Below are positions 24,701-31,700 of a DNA stretch of 64,000 nucleotides, one piece after another; position 1 is the stretch's first letter, and each line of letters starts with the position of its first letter. The DNA is from Desulfoscipio gibsoniae DSM 7213. GTDB lineage: Bacteria > Bacillota > Desulfotomaculia > Desulfotomaculales > Desulfallaceae. The position numbers and the translations under genes were made by a program. The notes beneath the pieces were generated by a model. That model ran no database searches. It was not told where the DNA came from and was given only the letters and a program-made list of their open reading frames with translations. The DNA lies in assembly GCF_000233715.2 (NCBI RefSeq), contig NC_021184.1:3558001-3622000 (forward strand), read 5' to 3'.

Positions 24701-26363
24701 CAAAGCTGTTTTCTACCTTTACAGCCTTGTCGGTATGGGTAATCTCCGGCACATAAAAGCCAATGGAACCTACAGGATAGATGGTGATGCTCTGAGAGGC
24801 TTCAAAGGCCCTGCCGATTTCATCGGTCATTCTACCGGTGAGCATATATACGCCCTTGTCCTTGATGCGTAGCGTCCCGCCCTCGTTGGTGAGCGTACCC
24901 TCGACCGCTTCGGCAAGAGCGACGGCCTCACCGTTCTTGGTGAGGCTCCAGTCTACATTCAGACCGTCAGCCTCCTTCAGAGTCGTTACTACATTTAGCG
25001 TGGTGTCGGTATGGGACGCAGCGGGAAGCGAAAAAGCGATTCCCGCCACAGGGTAGACCTTGGAGCTTTCGCTGTGGGTGAACACTCGGCCGGTATCGTC
25101 GGTGATAGTCGCTGACAGCGTATGTTCACCCTTGTTCCTGAACACAAAGGTACCGCCCTCGTTTCCAAGCTCGCCGTCAATAATGTCTGTCGGCTGGGCT
25201 GCTTCGCCGTCCTTTGTCGCCGACCACACGATATCGTGACCGTAGAGCTTGTCCAAGGGGAAGGCAAGCGTTACCGATTTGTCGGTATGAGTGGTATCCG
25301 GCAAGTCAAAGCTCAGGTCGATGACAGGATATATTGTAATCTGTTTGGATAGCACCGTTTCTTTTCCTCTGGAGTTTTTGGCTATAGCGGTCAGAGTGTA
25401 CTGACCATCCTCCTTGAATTGAATAGCGCCGCCCTCCAAACCAAGGAAACCGGTAACGGCGTCCGCCAGCTCTACAGGCTGTTGGGAGCCATCTACGGCA
25501 GTTTTGGTCAGCGTCCAGGTATAACTTTTCATGTACTTCCATACCGGCATTATCTTTATCTCGCTGTCAGTATGAGCCATTTCGGGAAGCTCAAAGCGCA
25601 CCTGTGCGGGAGGATAATATGTCCCGCCGCCACCGCCTGAGCCTCCAGAGCCTCCGCCTGTGTTACCCGGTGTGGGTGCAGGCGTTGGAGAGGGAGTCGG
25701 CTTGTCCGGATCAGGACTTGCCGGAGTCGGTGTGGGCTGCTCGGTGGCTCCTGGAGTCGGACTCGGAGCTGTGGTATCCGGAGTCTGCGCAGGAGCGGTT
25801 GGCTCTGTCGGCTTGGGAGTGATCTTGTCAATCATATCCTCGGCGTCACCCTTGGTAACAGGATCATTAGGACGAATTTTGTTGTCATCAGTATCCCCGA
25901 TGATTCCGTCCTCACGGCCGATGATGACATATCCCTTGTCATCCTCCTTGATGTCCGACTGGTCATCATAACCGCTGTGCCCCTGTGTATTTTTAGCTTC
26001 CTCATCCTTATCCTCCGCTCTCACAAGCATCTTTACAATTTCTGCGCGGGTGATGGGATCGTCAGGATGGAAGCCGTCGGGATAATCGGCAGGATCAATG
26101 ATTCCTGCGTCGATGAGCGACTCAATATACTTCTCCGACCAATGATCATCGATATCGGGGAAGCTGGGCGGCTCCTTTTCCGTGTTTGAGGTGTCCAGCT
26201 GCATGTCCTGTGCCATAATGGCTGCGTACTCACCGCGTGTGATGATTTCATCCTGCCCGATAAAGCTTTCCGGATGCAGGCGGTATGCCGTATAAATGCC
26301 GCCGCATATCAGGAGAAGCAGCGCAAGAGTAATAATGGCAATGCGCTTTCCTTTCTTTTTCAT
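21735..26363 (-). CDS. Giant SLH-anchored adhesin with eleven Ig-like repeats
   Basis: 1,542 residues from ATG 26,363 (a TTG at 26,375 touches the AAAGGA site). Residues ~5-26 are a signal or membrane anchor; ~40-175 contain two S-layer-homology modules (FPDIDDHWSEKYIESLIDAG, then NDPVTKGDAEDMIDK); ~184-250 are a Pro/Thr spacer and a Gly/Ser run. From ~255 to ~1270 eleven ~90-residue Ig-like units each end near YPV or YPI; two PKD/Fn3-like units (ATDPDGDAV, STDADGDAI) and a C-terminal domain follow. It should span the wall and project from the cell. Placed directly upstream of the pilus cluster, it may hold mating cells together. Repeats 7-9 are the most alike. Confidence 0.9.
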   Translation of the reverse strand: MKKKGKRIAIITLALLLLICGGIYTAYRLHPESFIGQDEIITRGEYAAIMAQDMQLDTSNTEKEPPSFPDIDDHWSEKYIESLIDAGIIDPADYPDGFHPDDPITRAEIVKMLVRAEDKDEEAKNTQGHSGYDDQSDIKEDDKGYVIIGREDGIIGDTDDNKIRPNDPVTKGDAEDMIDKITPKPTEPTAPAQTPDTTAPSPTPGATEQPTPTPASPDPDKPTPSPTPAPTPGNTGGGSGGSGGGGGTYYPPAQVRFELPEMAHTDSEIKIMPVWKYMKSYTWTLTKTAVDGSQQPVELADAVTGFLGLEGGAIQFKEDGQYTLTAIAKNSRGKETVLSKQITIYPVIDLSFDLPDTTHTDKSVTLAFPLDKLYGHDIVWSATKDGEAAQPTDIIDGELGNEGGTFVFRNKGEHTLSATITDDTGRVFTHSESSKVYPVAGIAFSLPAASHTDTTLNVVTTLKEADGLNVDWSLTKNGEAVALAEAVEGTLTNEGGTLRIKDKGVYMLTGRMTDEIGRAFEASQSITIYPVGSIGFYVPEITHTDKAVKVENSFENLGDATIQWSLTRDGEAVELDDAIEGDLTNAGGSIRFINKGEYVLKASFTDPAGRSYSYTAAVKVYPVPSISYTLPETAHTDTVVNVVPESSELGSLKVEWLLENGFGFQDFETYVSGTLDNTGGAIRFKHAGTYELIARITDETGRVFLFENGGTIEVLPVLNISFELPDATHTDRIIDLRTRGNNNVLPVEWTLTKDGEQVEPSDFMEGSLNAYGGKIEFTQVGDYVLTASMTDALGRVFSYSASTSVYPIPSISLSAPQVWYAGESGTISVSGTDLENLTADWTVIKDDGGAEPYSNYASGTLTKAGGTITFPAKGQYMLTLTMTDPTGRTFIRSQRFTVYPIPSMTLSIPQTWHTGEAGTVGVSGTDLENLTASWTVKQGTGDVKPYYAYASGDLAKDGGTITFPSKGQYQLILTMTDVNGRSFTKSRSFTVYPIPSVSLSSTQPWYVWEAGTVSVSGMDLENLIASWTISQGSGDEKPYSAYVNGTLSKAGGTITFPAKGQYELTLTLTDATGRTFVRSQSFTVYPIPQMTLGLTALSYSGDPIAVTASGSELNGTSIDWLISVDGGQAKPYTQYATGSVGTGGGSLTISTDKTIAVKLIAEATDVNGRKFTFTSNTATVKPIASFPFTIPSSVHIGGNINVSLPTASGLEGRTLTWSLTKDGSPASYSGSLSNSGGVIAINAPGSYVLTASTTDSAGRVFTYSQSITITNTAPNKPTGSATVTRTAQNGKLLVNISASATDPDGDAVTLEYSGNTTDSYYPVGTHTVYVRAKDAWELYSDWKAITFTVNNSAPTTPVITRTPDGNSIAPGVPITITASSTDADGDAIIYVWEGRPAQTSTAYPLGKNVVRVKAVDSTGAESPWAAIVFFIADPNRGGGMTLTGPESVILEQGIAGATITNYTFTVPPVSGHSGQDFGRVRGYNVLTGQWDQLNYATTTNGITFSRSLSPGIYSQLEFYYYTNHDCMYNKSNITYSVSFYFE
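22548..25601 (-). repeat. Eleven tandem ~275-bp repeats coding Ig-like domains
   Basis: Within the adhesin gene, units share the pattern W-(S/T)-x-T-x-(D/N)-G, then G-(T/S)-L-x-x-x-G-G, then G-x-Y-x-L-x-A-x-x-T-D-x-x-G-R-x-F. Units 2-6 carry HTD near the start; units 7-9 carry SGTDLENL or a close variant and are clearly recent duplications. No direct DNA repeat beyond the coding units is seen. Confidence 0.9.
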
Positions 26364-26399
26364 GGGTTTTCTCAATCCTTTCTTTTAAATTTGACAATG

Positions 26400-26431
26400 A
26401 AAAAGCCGGAACCATTTTTTCTGATTCCGGC
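26400..26431 (-). terminator. Rho-independent terminator
   Basis: Minus strand GCCGGAA, 13-nt loop, TTCCGGC, then TTTTTC. It lies between the 26,450-27,028 gene and the giant adhesin gene, so adhesin expression would depend on read-through or on its own promoter. Confidence 0.75.
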
Positions 26432-26449
26432 CTCAAGTCCTTATTTGGT

Positions 26450-27028
26450 TCACAGCTTCATTTCCATGCCGCCCTGCTCCGGCTGTTCCTTTTGCAAGGC
26501 TTCCGGCAATGGGTGGACAACCTTTCCGTCAAGCATTTCAAATACGCAGAAGTCATCCCTGTCACAGATCATAATCCTGTGCTGGTAGTCCTTCTGCATT
26601 TCGATGTAGTCCTGCACCTCCTTGATGCTGCACAGCCACACGCCGGAGGTATATCTGCCGTCCGGCAAAAAACAATAACCGCTGTACTGCGGTTCATGAC
26701 TTTTAATATCCAAGGCTCCGGCAGGACGGATTTGTGAAAGCTGCAGTCGGGCATGGTCGGATAGGATTTCCGGCTTGGCAACGCCTAGTATGTCGCTCCG
26801 GTTCCACCGAACCTTCTCACCGTCAGCAAGGGAAACGGCAAAGACTGACCGGCCGCTGGGATTTGGATTGCTGCCGAAACCTCCGGTGCAGAAATATAGC
26901 TGATGCTTGGCTTCACGGAATTCCTCCGATAACACGGAAGCCTTGAGGACTATAACCTTGCCGCTTATAGACATTTCATATCCGGTTTGCAGGCAGTCCT
27001 CCTGCGTAAATAATTCCTTTTCGCTCAT
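26450..27028 (-). CDS. Conserved ICE cargo protein of unknown function (Met-rich tail)
   Basis: 192 residues with AAAGGAG upstream. The first ~95 residues contain YFCTGGFGSNPNPSGRSVFA then GEKVRWNRSDILGV, a module I recall in several antirestriction- or LPD-type ICE proteins (CTGGFG, GR-VF, W-R-D). The second half has YCFLPDGRYTSGVW and a helix, then FCVFEMLDGKVVHPLP. It ends QPEQGGMEMKL, the shared tail. The function is not known. It follows the AbrB-like genes in the same transcript. Confidence 0.78.
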   Translation of the reverse strand: MSEKELFTQEDCLQTGYEMSISGKVIVLKASVLSEEFREAKHQLYFCTGGFGSNPNPSGRSVFAVSLADGEKVRWNRSDILGVAKPEILSDHARLQLSQIRPAGALDIKSHEPQYSGYCFLPDGRYTSGVWLCSIKEVQDYIEMQKDYQHRIMICDRDDFCVFEMLDGKVVHPLPEALQKEQPEQGGMEMKL

Positions 27029-27034
27029 AGCGGA

Positions 27035-27316
27035 TTACTCCTTTCGCTTTTCAATGATGTCCAGCAGCCTTGCGGCTAATGATATAAGCGTATTCTCAGG
27101 CATATCACGAACAGCGGCGTGGACGAACGCCTCCACCGCCTCCGGCGACTGGTCGCCGATTTCGATGAGATCAACCTTTTTAGCTGTGATGACGCCCTTC
27201 TGGATACCGAGGCGAACGATATCGCCATGCTCCATTTCAGCGGCGGCGCGTAATGACTTTGGAATCAGGACGCGCCCCTTGTCATCTACTATTTTGTATA
27301 TGGGCTTTGCTTTCAT
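27035..27316 (-). CDS. AbrB/SpoVT-type transition-state regulator
   Basis: 93 residues. The N-terminus YKIVDDKGRVLIPKSLRAAA is a swapped-hairpin AbrB/MazE DNA-binding domain (DKGR-IP-LR); the C-terminal ~40 residues are helical. Its start overlaps the stop of a second AbrB-like gene as ATGA, so the two are coupled and may form a hetero-complex controlling the element's promoters. Confidence 0.88.
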   Translation of the reverse strand: MKAKPIYKIVDDKGRVLIPKSLRAAAEMEHGDIVRLGIQKGVITAKKVDLIEIGDQSPEAVEAFVHAAVRDMPENTLISLAARLLDIIEKRKE

Positions 27317-27741
27317 ACGAAGTAACCCTCCTTTCTCATAACCTCCCGAACCGTGTCGGGGTTGATGCCGAGTGCAGCGAACAGCTCGTGAAGCTCATCC
27401 GGCAGATTATCCAGAATATCCGCTTCCAATATAACGATGGCACCCGGCGCGCAGACAATTTTCAGGGCGCTTGCTTCCGAAATCTCAGCCGCTTCCAGCA
27501 GCAAGTCGGGAAGGGACAGGGAAATCTCCACGCCATCTTCTTCACAGTCACACAACGGCTCATCTGCTTCAGACGCAATGGGGGTAAGGACAATCTGCGG
27601 ACAGGTATTTTCATCAGCATCCACAGCGAGAGTGACATTCACCTCATCGCCGGGCTTCAGCCCTGCGGCATCGAGCGCCCCTGTTTGCAGGGTGATACGA
27701 CCGTGCTTATCCACGGACGTAACCATTTTAAATAGCTTCAT
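27313..27741 (-). CDS. AbrB-like protein with acidic C-terminal domain
   Basis: 142 residues with AGGAGG upstream. The N-terminus VTSVDKHGRITLQTGALDAA is AbrB-like (DK-GRI-L); the rest is acidic with two helical parts (EISLSLPDLLLEAAEISEAS, DNLPDELHELFAALGI). It is coupled to the classical AbrB-like gene that follows. The divergent DNA-binding loop and the acidic C-terminus suggest a regulator or anti-regulator; that is an inference. Confidence 0.75.
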   Translation of the reverse strand: MKLFKMVTSVDKHGRITLQTGALDAAGLKPGDEVNVTLAVDADENTCPQIVLTPIASEADEPLCDCEEDGVEISLSLPDLLLEAAEISEASALKIVCAPGAIVILEADILDNLPDELHELFAALGINPDTVREVMRKEGYFV

Positions 27742-27777
27742 AATGTAAATCCTCCTGAAAAATATGATTTGATTTTG

Positions 27778-28710
27778 TTATGGCATGCCGAAAAGACCGC
27801 CGACGTCGAATAAGCCCATTTGAGTAGGCATATCCCGCATGCGTTCGCCGGTATCGTAGTTTGAGATCAGCACCTCGGCATATTCACTGCCGTTGTCATA
27901 ACGCTGCGCGAGGTTGTTGATTCGGCTGACCGCTTCGATATTGTAGTCTTTATACAACTCCCGGATGAATTCGCAGTCGTTGTAGCTGACCAGCCATTTA
28001 CCCAGACAGGATGCCAGGGTATCTCGCAGGCGGTAGTGATCCTCTTTTCTGAACACCACCTCGTAGTGTCCCTCCGTTTGATAATATGGGGGGTCGCAGT
28101 AAATGAAAGCGTGTTCTCGGTCATACTGCTTTATCAGAGCTTCAAAATCCTTGTTCTCAATGACTGTGTCCTTGAGCCTCCGGCTTGCCTGCCAAATGAG
28201 GTCAAAGGTTTTGCGGATATCGAAGGGCTGACATCCATAACTGGTGCAGCCGCTTCCGTAGCTTAATCGGATGAGCTTGTAAAAGGCTGCGGCACGTTTC
28301 ACATCGTTCATCTGCGCCTTTTCTAAAAGGATGAGCTTGATTTCCTCATACTGAAGCTCGGTAAGATGCTTTTGCGCTATCTCCAGTTCCTCATGCAGAT
28401 ACTCGTTTGTGAATTCCTCCTTCTCCAGAAATTTTTTCAGGACATTGAATTCGTCCCGCCCATTAAGAGGAAGAAAGCCAAGCTCTTTTAGCAAAGCCAT
28501 GGGCCTGTCACGGATACAGGTGAACATATTGGCAAGGTCGGAGTTAAAATCGTTATATACCTCCATGACGGTGCTTGGCCTTCGGCCGAATAACACCCAG
28601 CCGCCTCCACCAAATACCTCGATGTACCTGCCGAATTCCTTCGGCAGCCTCTGATAAATCAGATCCCGCAGAGACTTTTTACCGCCCACCCAGCTGATGG
28701 GACTGTTCAT
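27778..28710 (-). CDS. Dam-type adenine-N6 DNA methyltransferase (D12 class), orphan
   Basis: 310 residues from ATG 28,710 (GGAGGTGATGCA upstream). It opens MNSPISWVGGKKSLRDLIYQ with the SAM loop, followed by YIEVFGGGGWVLFGR, and has the catalytic DPPYY in FIYCDPPYYQTEG. This is the MT-A70-unrelated D12 class that methylates adenine, often GATC. No endonuclease gene is adjacent. With the C5 methylase it gives the element two base-modification activities, probably to escape restriction. Its end (GLFDVGGLFGMP) departs from the shared tail. Confidence 0.92.
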   Translation of the reverse strand: MNSPISWVGGKKSLRDLIYQRLPKEFGRYIEVFGGGGWVLFGRRPSTVMEVYNDFNSDLANMFTCIRDRPMALLKELGFLPLNGRDEFNVLKKFLEKEEFTNEYLHEELEIAQKHLTELQYEEIKLILLEKAQMNDVKRAAAFYKLIRLSYGSGCTSYGCQPFDIRKTFDLIWQASRRLKDTVIENKDFEALIKQYDREHAFIYCDPPYYQTEGHYEVVFRKEDHYRLRDTLASCLGKWLVSYNDCEFIRELYKDYNIEAVSRINNLAQRYDNGSEYAEVLISNYDTGERMRDMPTQMGLFDVGGLFGMP

Positions 28711-28714
28711 TGCA

Positions 28715-28918
28715 TCACCTCCCTCGGCTGCGGGAGCTAATTCTTTCAACCTTGGTTCTCAGACAGGAGCCGTCAGAACTCCAGCAGATGAAGCCGACGC
28801 CGGGATATGGGCAGCCATTACATCGGGTGGTATCTTTGGGCGGGGGGACGGTAAACCTTTTAGGCGGACCGGTTTCTCCCGCATTTGTTTTTGCTTCTGT
28901 GCTTAAATCATTGTTCAT
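28715..28918 (-). CDS. Small four-cysteine protein upstream of Dam
   Basis: 67 residues with AAAGGAG upstream; the stop is 4 nt before the Dam start, so they are co-translated. The core TRCNGCPYPGVGFICWSSDG followed by SCLRTKVERI has C-x2-C-x9-C-x6-C, enough to bind zinc or an Fe-S cluster. I recall similar short proteins beside ICE methylase genes. Function unknown. Confidence 0.7.
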   Translation of the reverse strand: MNNDLSTEAKTNAGETGPPKRFTVPPPKDTTRCNGCPYPGVGFICWSSDGSCLRTKVERISSRSRGR

Positions 28919-28943
28919 GGTTCAGCTCCTTTCTCGGAAAAAC

Positions 28944-28964
28944 AAAAAAGGCGCTGCCTTTTTT
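28944..28964 (-). terminator. Compact terminator hairpin
   Basis: Minus strand AAAAAAGGC, loop AGC, GCCTTTTTT. It lies between the 29,070 gene and the four-cysteine gene. Confidence 0.7.
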
Positions 28965-29021
28965 GTAAAGACAACGCCCTCTCATTCATTTATTTAGTTG
29001 CTTGGTTCACAGCTTCGGAAA

Positions 29022-29072
29022 TAAAAATAGCGCTCTTCAGCTTCACTGTTCAAGAGAACCTAAAGAGCGCTA
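29022..29072 (-). terminator. Terminator overlapping a stop codon
   Basis: Minus strand TAGCGCTCTT ... AAGAGCGCTA followed by TTTTTATTT. The first TAG is the stop codon of the 29,070-29,396 gene, so the hairpin begins at the end of the coding region. Confidence 0.75.
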
Positions 29073-29396
29073 CATATTCATCTGCATTCCCTGGTCGGAG
29101 TATAGGATGGCGAAGCTTTTCGTCTGGAGATGAATGACCGCCTCGGTCAACAGGAATTCGTGATTGGCCTTTAGCCAATTAAGATCCTCGGCTGTGGCGT
29201 CCTCCGGCTTACCCCCGCCATAATAGTAGGATTTGACCGTCGCCGTTATATATTCTGATCCGCCGCAGTCCTCGATCAGCTCCTTGTATAGCTGCGACTT
29301 TTGAACATCCTCCGTTTCAGGGATACCGCTCATGAGTCCGACTGCACTGATGCCGTTGTTGGTTTCCAGACCTATGATGGAGAATACCTTGCTCAT
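29070..29396 (-). CDS. Small conserved ICE cargo protein (Met-rich tail)
   Basis: 108 residues; GGGAGG before ATG overlaps the 3' end of the upstream gene, giving coupled translation. Soluble: MSKVFSIIGLETNNGISAVG, then EYITATVKSYYYGGGKPEDA, then a helix. It ends YSDQGMQMNM, the shared tail. Terminated by a hairpin that starts at its own stop. Family not recognised. Confidence 0.72.
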   Translation of the reverse strand: MSKVFSIIGLETNNGISAVGLMSGIPETEDVQKSQLYKELIEDCGGSEYITATVKSYYYGGGKPEDATAEDLNWLKANHEFLLTEAVIHLQTKSFAILYSDQGMQMNM

Positions 29397-29397
29397 T

Positions 29398-29907
29398 TTA
29401 CATTCCTCCCATCACAGGGCCGCCGTATCCTGCTTCGGGAGAGCTGTTTTTCATCTCCTTCTCTAGCTTCATCGAGTAATCACCGCTGTCCCAAAAGCTG
29501 ACATAGATTTCTCCGTCCGGCGTTTTGATGGGACGCTGCTCAAAGCCTTCTCCATACCCGTCAGAGTTCTGACCGCATACATAATCCATAAGTGCAGCGG
29601 TTTCTTCTCCGGAGAGAGCCTCCTTCAATTCTGCCGTCATGACTCCCCACAGCTCGCCATCGACGATTTCGACTGACGGGTATAGGCTATACACTTTTTC
29701 CTTGAGCGCTTCGTCGTGAATGTACTCGGCAAGACCTCGATCATTTTCGAAGTGCCGATTCTCTTTTGCAATGGCAGCGAGGATTTGATCCTCATAAGCC
29801 ACCGCATCCCTGGACGAAATATCCTCCCGCTCATCCTCCGAGCAGTCATACTGAGGATAGCTGAAAATCTTCAGAGGGAAAAAGATTCGCATTGTTTCGT
29901 TTGCCAT
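29398..29907 (-). CDS. ICE cargo protein of unknown function (Met-rich tail)
   Basis: 169 residues from ATG 29,907 (GGAGG upstream). Acidic: MRIFFPLKIFSYPQYDCSED, then HDEALKEKVYSLYPSVEIVD and GELWGVMTAELKEALSGEET, features similar to DUF6329/DUF4316-type ICE proteins but not identifiable here. It ends GYGGPVMGGM, a variant of the shared tail. It is the last ICE gene before the IS4 insertion and may have lost its original upstream promoter to it. Confidence 0.72.
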   Translation of the reverse strand: MANETMRIFFPLKIFSYPQYDCSEDEREDISSRDAVAYEDQILAAIAKENRHFENDRGLAEYIHDEALKEKVYSLYPSVEIVDGELWGVMTAELKEALSGEETAALMDYVCGQNSDGYGEGFEQRPIKTPDGEIYVSFWDSGDYSMKLEKEMKNSSPEAGYGGPVMGGM

Positions 29908-29948
29908 TTTGATTTCCTCCATTCTTTTTTATATGAGTCCCTAAAAAA

Positions 29949-31603
29949 CAATGTCATTAAGTTAAGCTTATAAGAAACCCCAGCAGTAGAAAAGTGATAC
30001 CGCTGGGGTTATCGCATACAAGGAATAACATAGAAAACGCAGGTGTTTTTGAATTTTGAGCAACACAAAAGCAGATGCCCGAAAAGCATCTGTAAAAATC
30101 TCTGATGCATGTTAAATCTCAAATAATTCTGTACTGGAACCCTACTGCTGAAATCGGATTTTGATATCTAGGAAATTTTCTGCCAGGGCGTATTGGGGAA
30201 AGGTGCTTACCTATCAGTTTAAGAACTTGGACCGCTGGAATTAACTCTCTCAAAAATTGACGGCATATATTTAAAGCCACTGGAAAATTTACTCGCAAAT
30301 CTTCCGGAATACTGATGTGGTGCATGATAATGGAAGAGTAATTGTATAGAATTAGTCTGGCAAAAATCTCTTGCAATATAAAATCCTTCTTTTTGCTGTG
30401 CAGACTCGCCAAACCCACAGCATATTTTAGCTCCTTAAAAGATGTCTCAATTCCCCAGCGCAGATTATAGAGCTGTTTTATTTTCTCCGGCGGAAAATCT
30501 TCGGCATTGAGATTTGTATAAACCGTTTCATACACACCATCAGCAATAGCGAAGCGAACGGCACGAAAATGTAAATCATAAAACTTGGAATCTTTCGGTT
30601 TAATGAAGTCAAATGTCGTATGTGGCTGTATCCATCGATACCGATGGGGGTATGCTTTTAGAAGCGGTAACGTTTCTTTGGTTTGGCGCCGGGTGAGGGT
30701 TAACGTGATTTCTTCATCGTATTCCGAGCAATTTGGTAGAGAAAGCCTTGATATAATCCCATAGGATTCTTTCGCCCGGATGATATAGTACCATGATTTC
30801 TCCTGAAAATGAGCGATATTGTTGAATGACTCATATCCCCGATCCATGATTGCAATTACATTTCCGCTGATTTCAGACTGGTCTACCATGGATACTAAGG
30901 CTTTATGCTCATTCATGCCTTTCTTGGATTGCACGGATGCATCGACATAAACCTTGCCCATCAGGTCATACATAGCGTCTAAATGCACAAGATTGTAATT
31001 TTTGCTATCTTCGCTGTTCCTGATGGAGGAGAATCCATCATTTGAATTTGACGGAAGTCTCAAATCCGAACCGTCAACAGCGAGCAGCCTGTAGTCTTGC
31101 AATGAATTCTTTGGTACTGCTAATCTTGTAAATTCGTGAAACAGTAGTTTCAGTGCTTCTGGACGAATTTTGTCTCTCTGTTGGACAAATGCTGAAGCGG
31201 TTGCAGTTTCTGACGAATAGCCCAGCCAATCATATAATTCTTTTGAAAGGCTATTGCCTCCCATGCCTACAAGCATAAGCAGCATAGTATGCAGTGATAA
31301 TTTGCGTTCGCGTGAAAAATCTTGCCCTGGTCGTTTCACGCAAGCCGGTAAATCTGCTGTGATTGAGCTTATCGCTTGGTGCAGCGCAGTTCGTACCTGC
31401 TCTGGATATGCTTTCTTTATCATTTTTGAAGGCCTCCTTAAAAAAATGTCCTCATTTTCAAGGCGAAGCCTTCGATTTTTATTTATTTGTCAAGTGTTTT
31501 TTTACAATTGATAAATTTTATATGCCCACCTGTATGTATAAGAAAAACACAACCATCTTAATCTGGATGGTTGTGTTTTTTAGGCCTTAACTTAATGACA
31601 TTG
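29949..31603 (-). mobile_element. IS4-family insertion sequence, intact, 1,655 bp
   Basis: The ends are perfect 18-bp inverted repeats, CAATGTCATTAAGTTAAG at 29,949-29,966 and its complement at 31,586-31,603. Outside them the 10-bp sequence CCCTAAAAAA is directly repeated at 29,939-29,948 and 31,604-31,613, a target duplication of the length normal for IS4-family elements. The single transposase gene is intact. The perfect repeats indicate a recent insertion into the ICE. Confidence 0.95.
30119..31423 (-). CDS. IS4-family DDE transposase
   Basis: 434 residues. The DDE triad is visible in LLAVDGSDLRL, VIAIMDRGYESF and the family's Y(2)R(3)E(6)K signature in YNLRWGIETSFKELKYAVG. The N-terminal helical domain (residues 1-100) is of DUF4372/IS4 type. 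The length is normal and no frameshift is present, so the element is probably active. Confidence 0.95.
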   Translation of the reverse strand: MIKKAYPEQVRTALHQAISSITADLPACVKRPGQDFSRERKLSLHTMLLMLVGMGGNSLSKELYDWLGYSSETATASAFVQQRDKIRPEALKLLFHEFTRLAVPKNSLQDYRLLAVDGSDLRLPSNSNDGFSSIRNSEDSKNYNLVHLDAMYDLMGKVYVDASVQSKKGMNEHKALVSMVDQSEISGNVIAIMDRGYESFNNIAHFQEKSWYYIIRAKESYGIISRLSLPNCSEYDEEITLTLTRRQTKETLPLLKAYPHRYRWIQPHTTFDFIKPKDSKFYDLHFRAVRFAIADGVYETVYTNLNAEDFPPEKIKQLYNLRWGIETSFKELKYAVGLASLHSKKKDFILQEIFARLILYNYSSIIMHHISIPEDLRVNFPVALNICRQFLRELIPAVQVLKLIGKHLSPIRPGRKFPRYQNPISAVGFQYRII

Positions 31604-31613
31604 CCCTAAAAAA

Positions 31614-31657
31614 GGGCATAAAAAAAGCGGGGTATCTTCGTTAGAAAATACTCCCGC
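31614..31657 (-). terminator. Terminator of the GNAT fusion gene
   Basis: Minus strand GCGGGAGTATTTTC, loop TAAC, GAAGATACCCCGC (two mismatches), then TTTTTTT. It lies 44 nt after the stop at 31,701. Confidence 0.75.
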
Positions 31658-31700
31658 AAATTTTCAGGAATCAGTTATATTCAATTAAATAAATTAGAAG

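Noticed and set aside
22548-25601. CRISPR-like or satellite repeat array
   Set aside because: The repeats are in-frame protein domains of ~90 codons within one gene, without constant short repeats and unique spacers.
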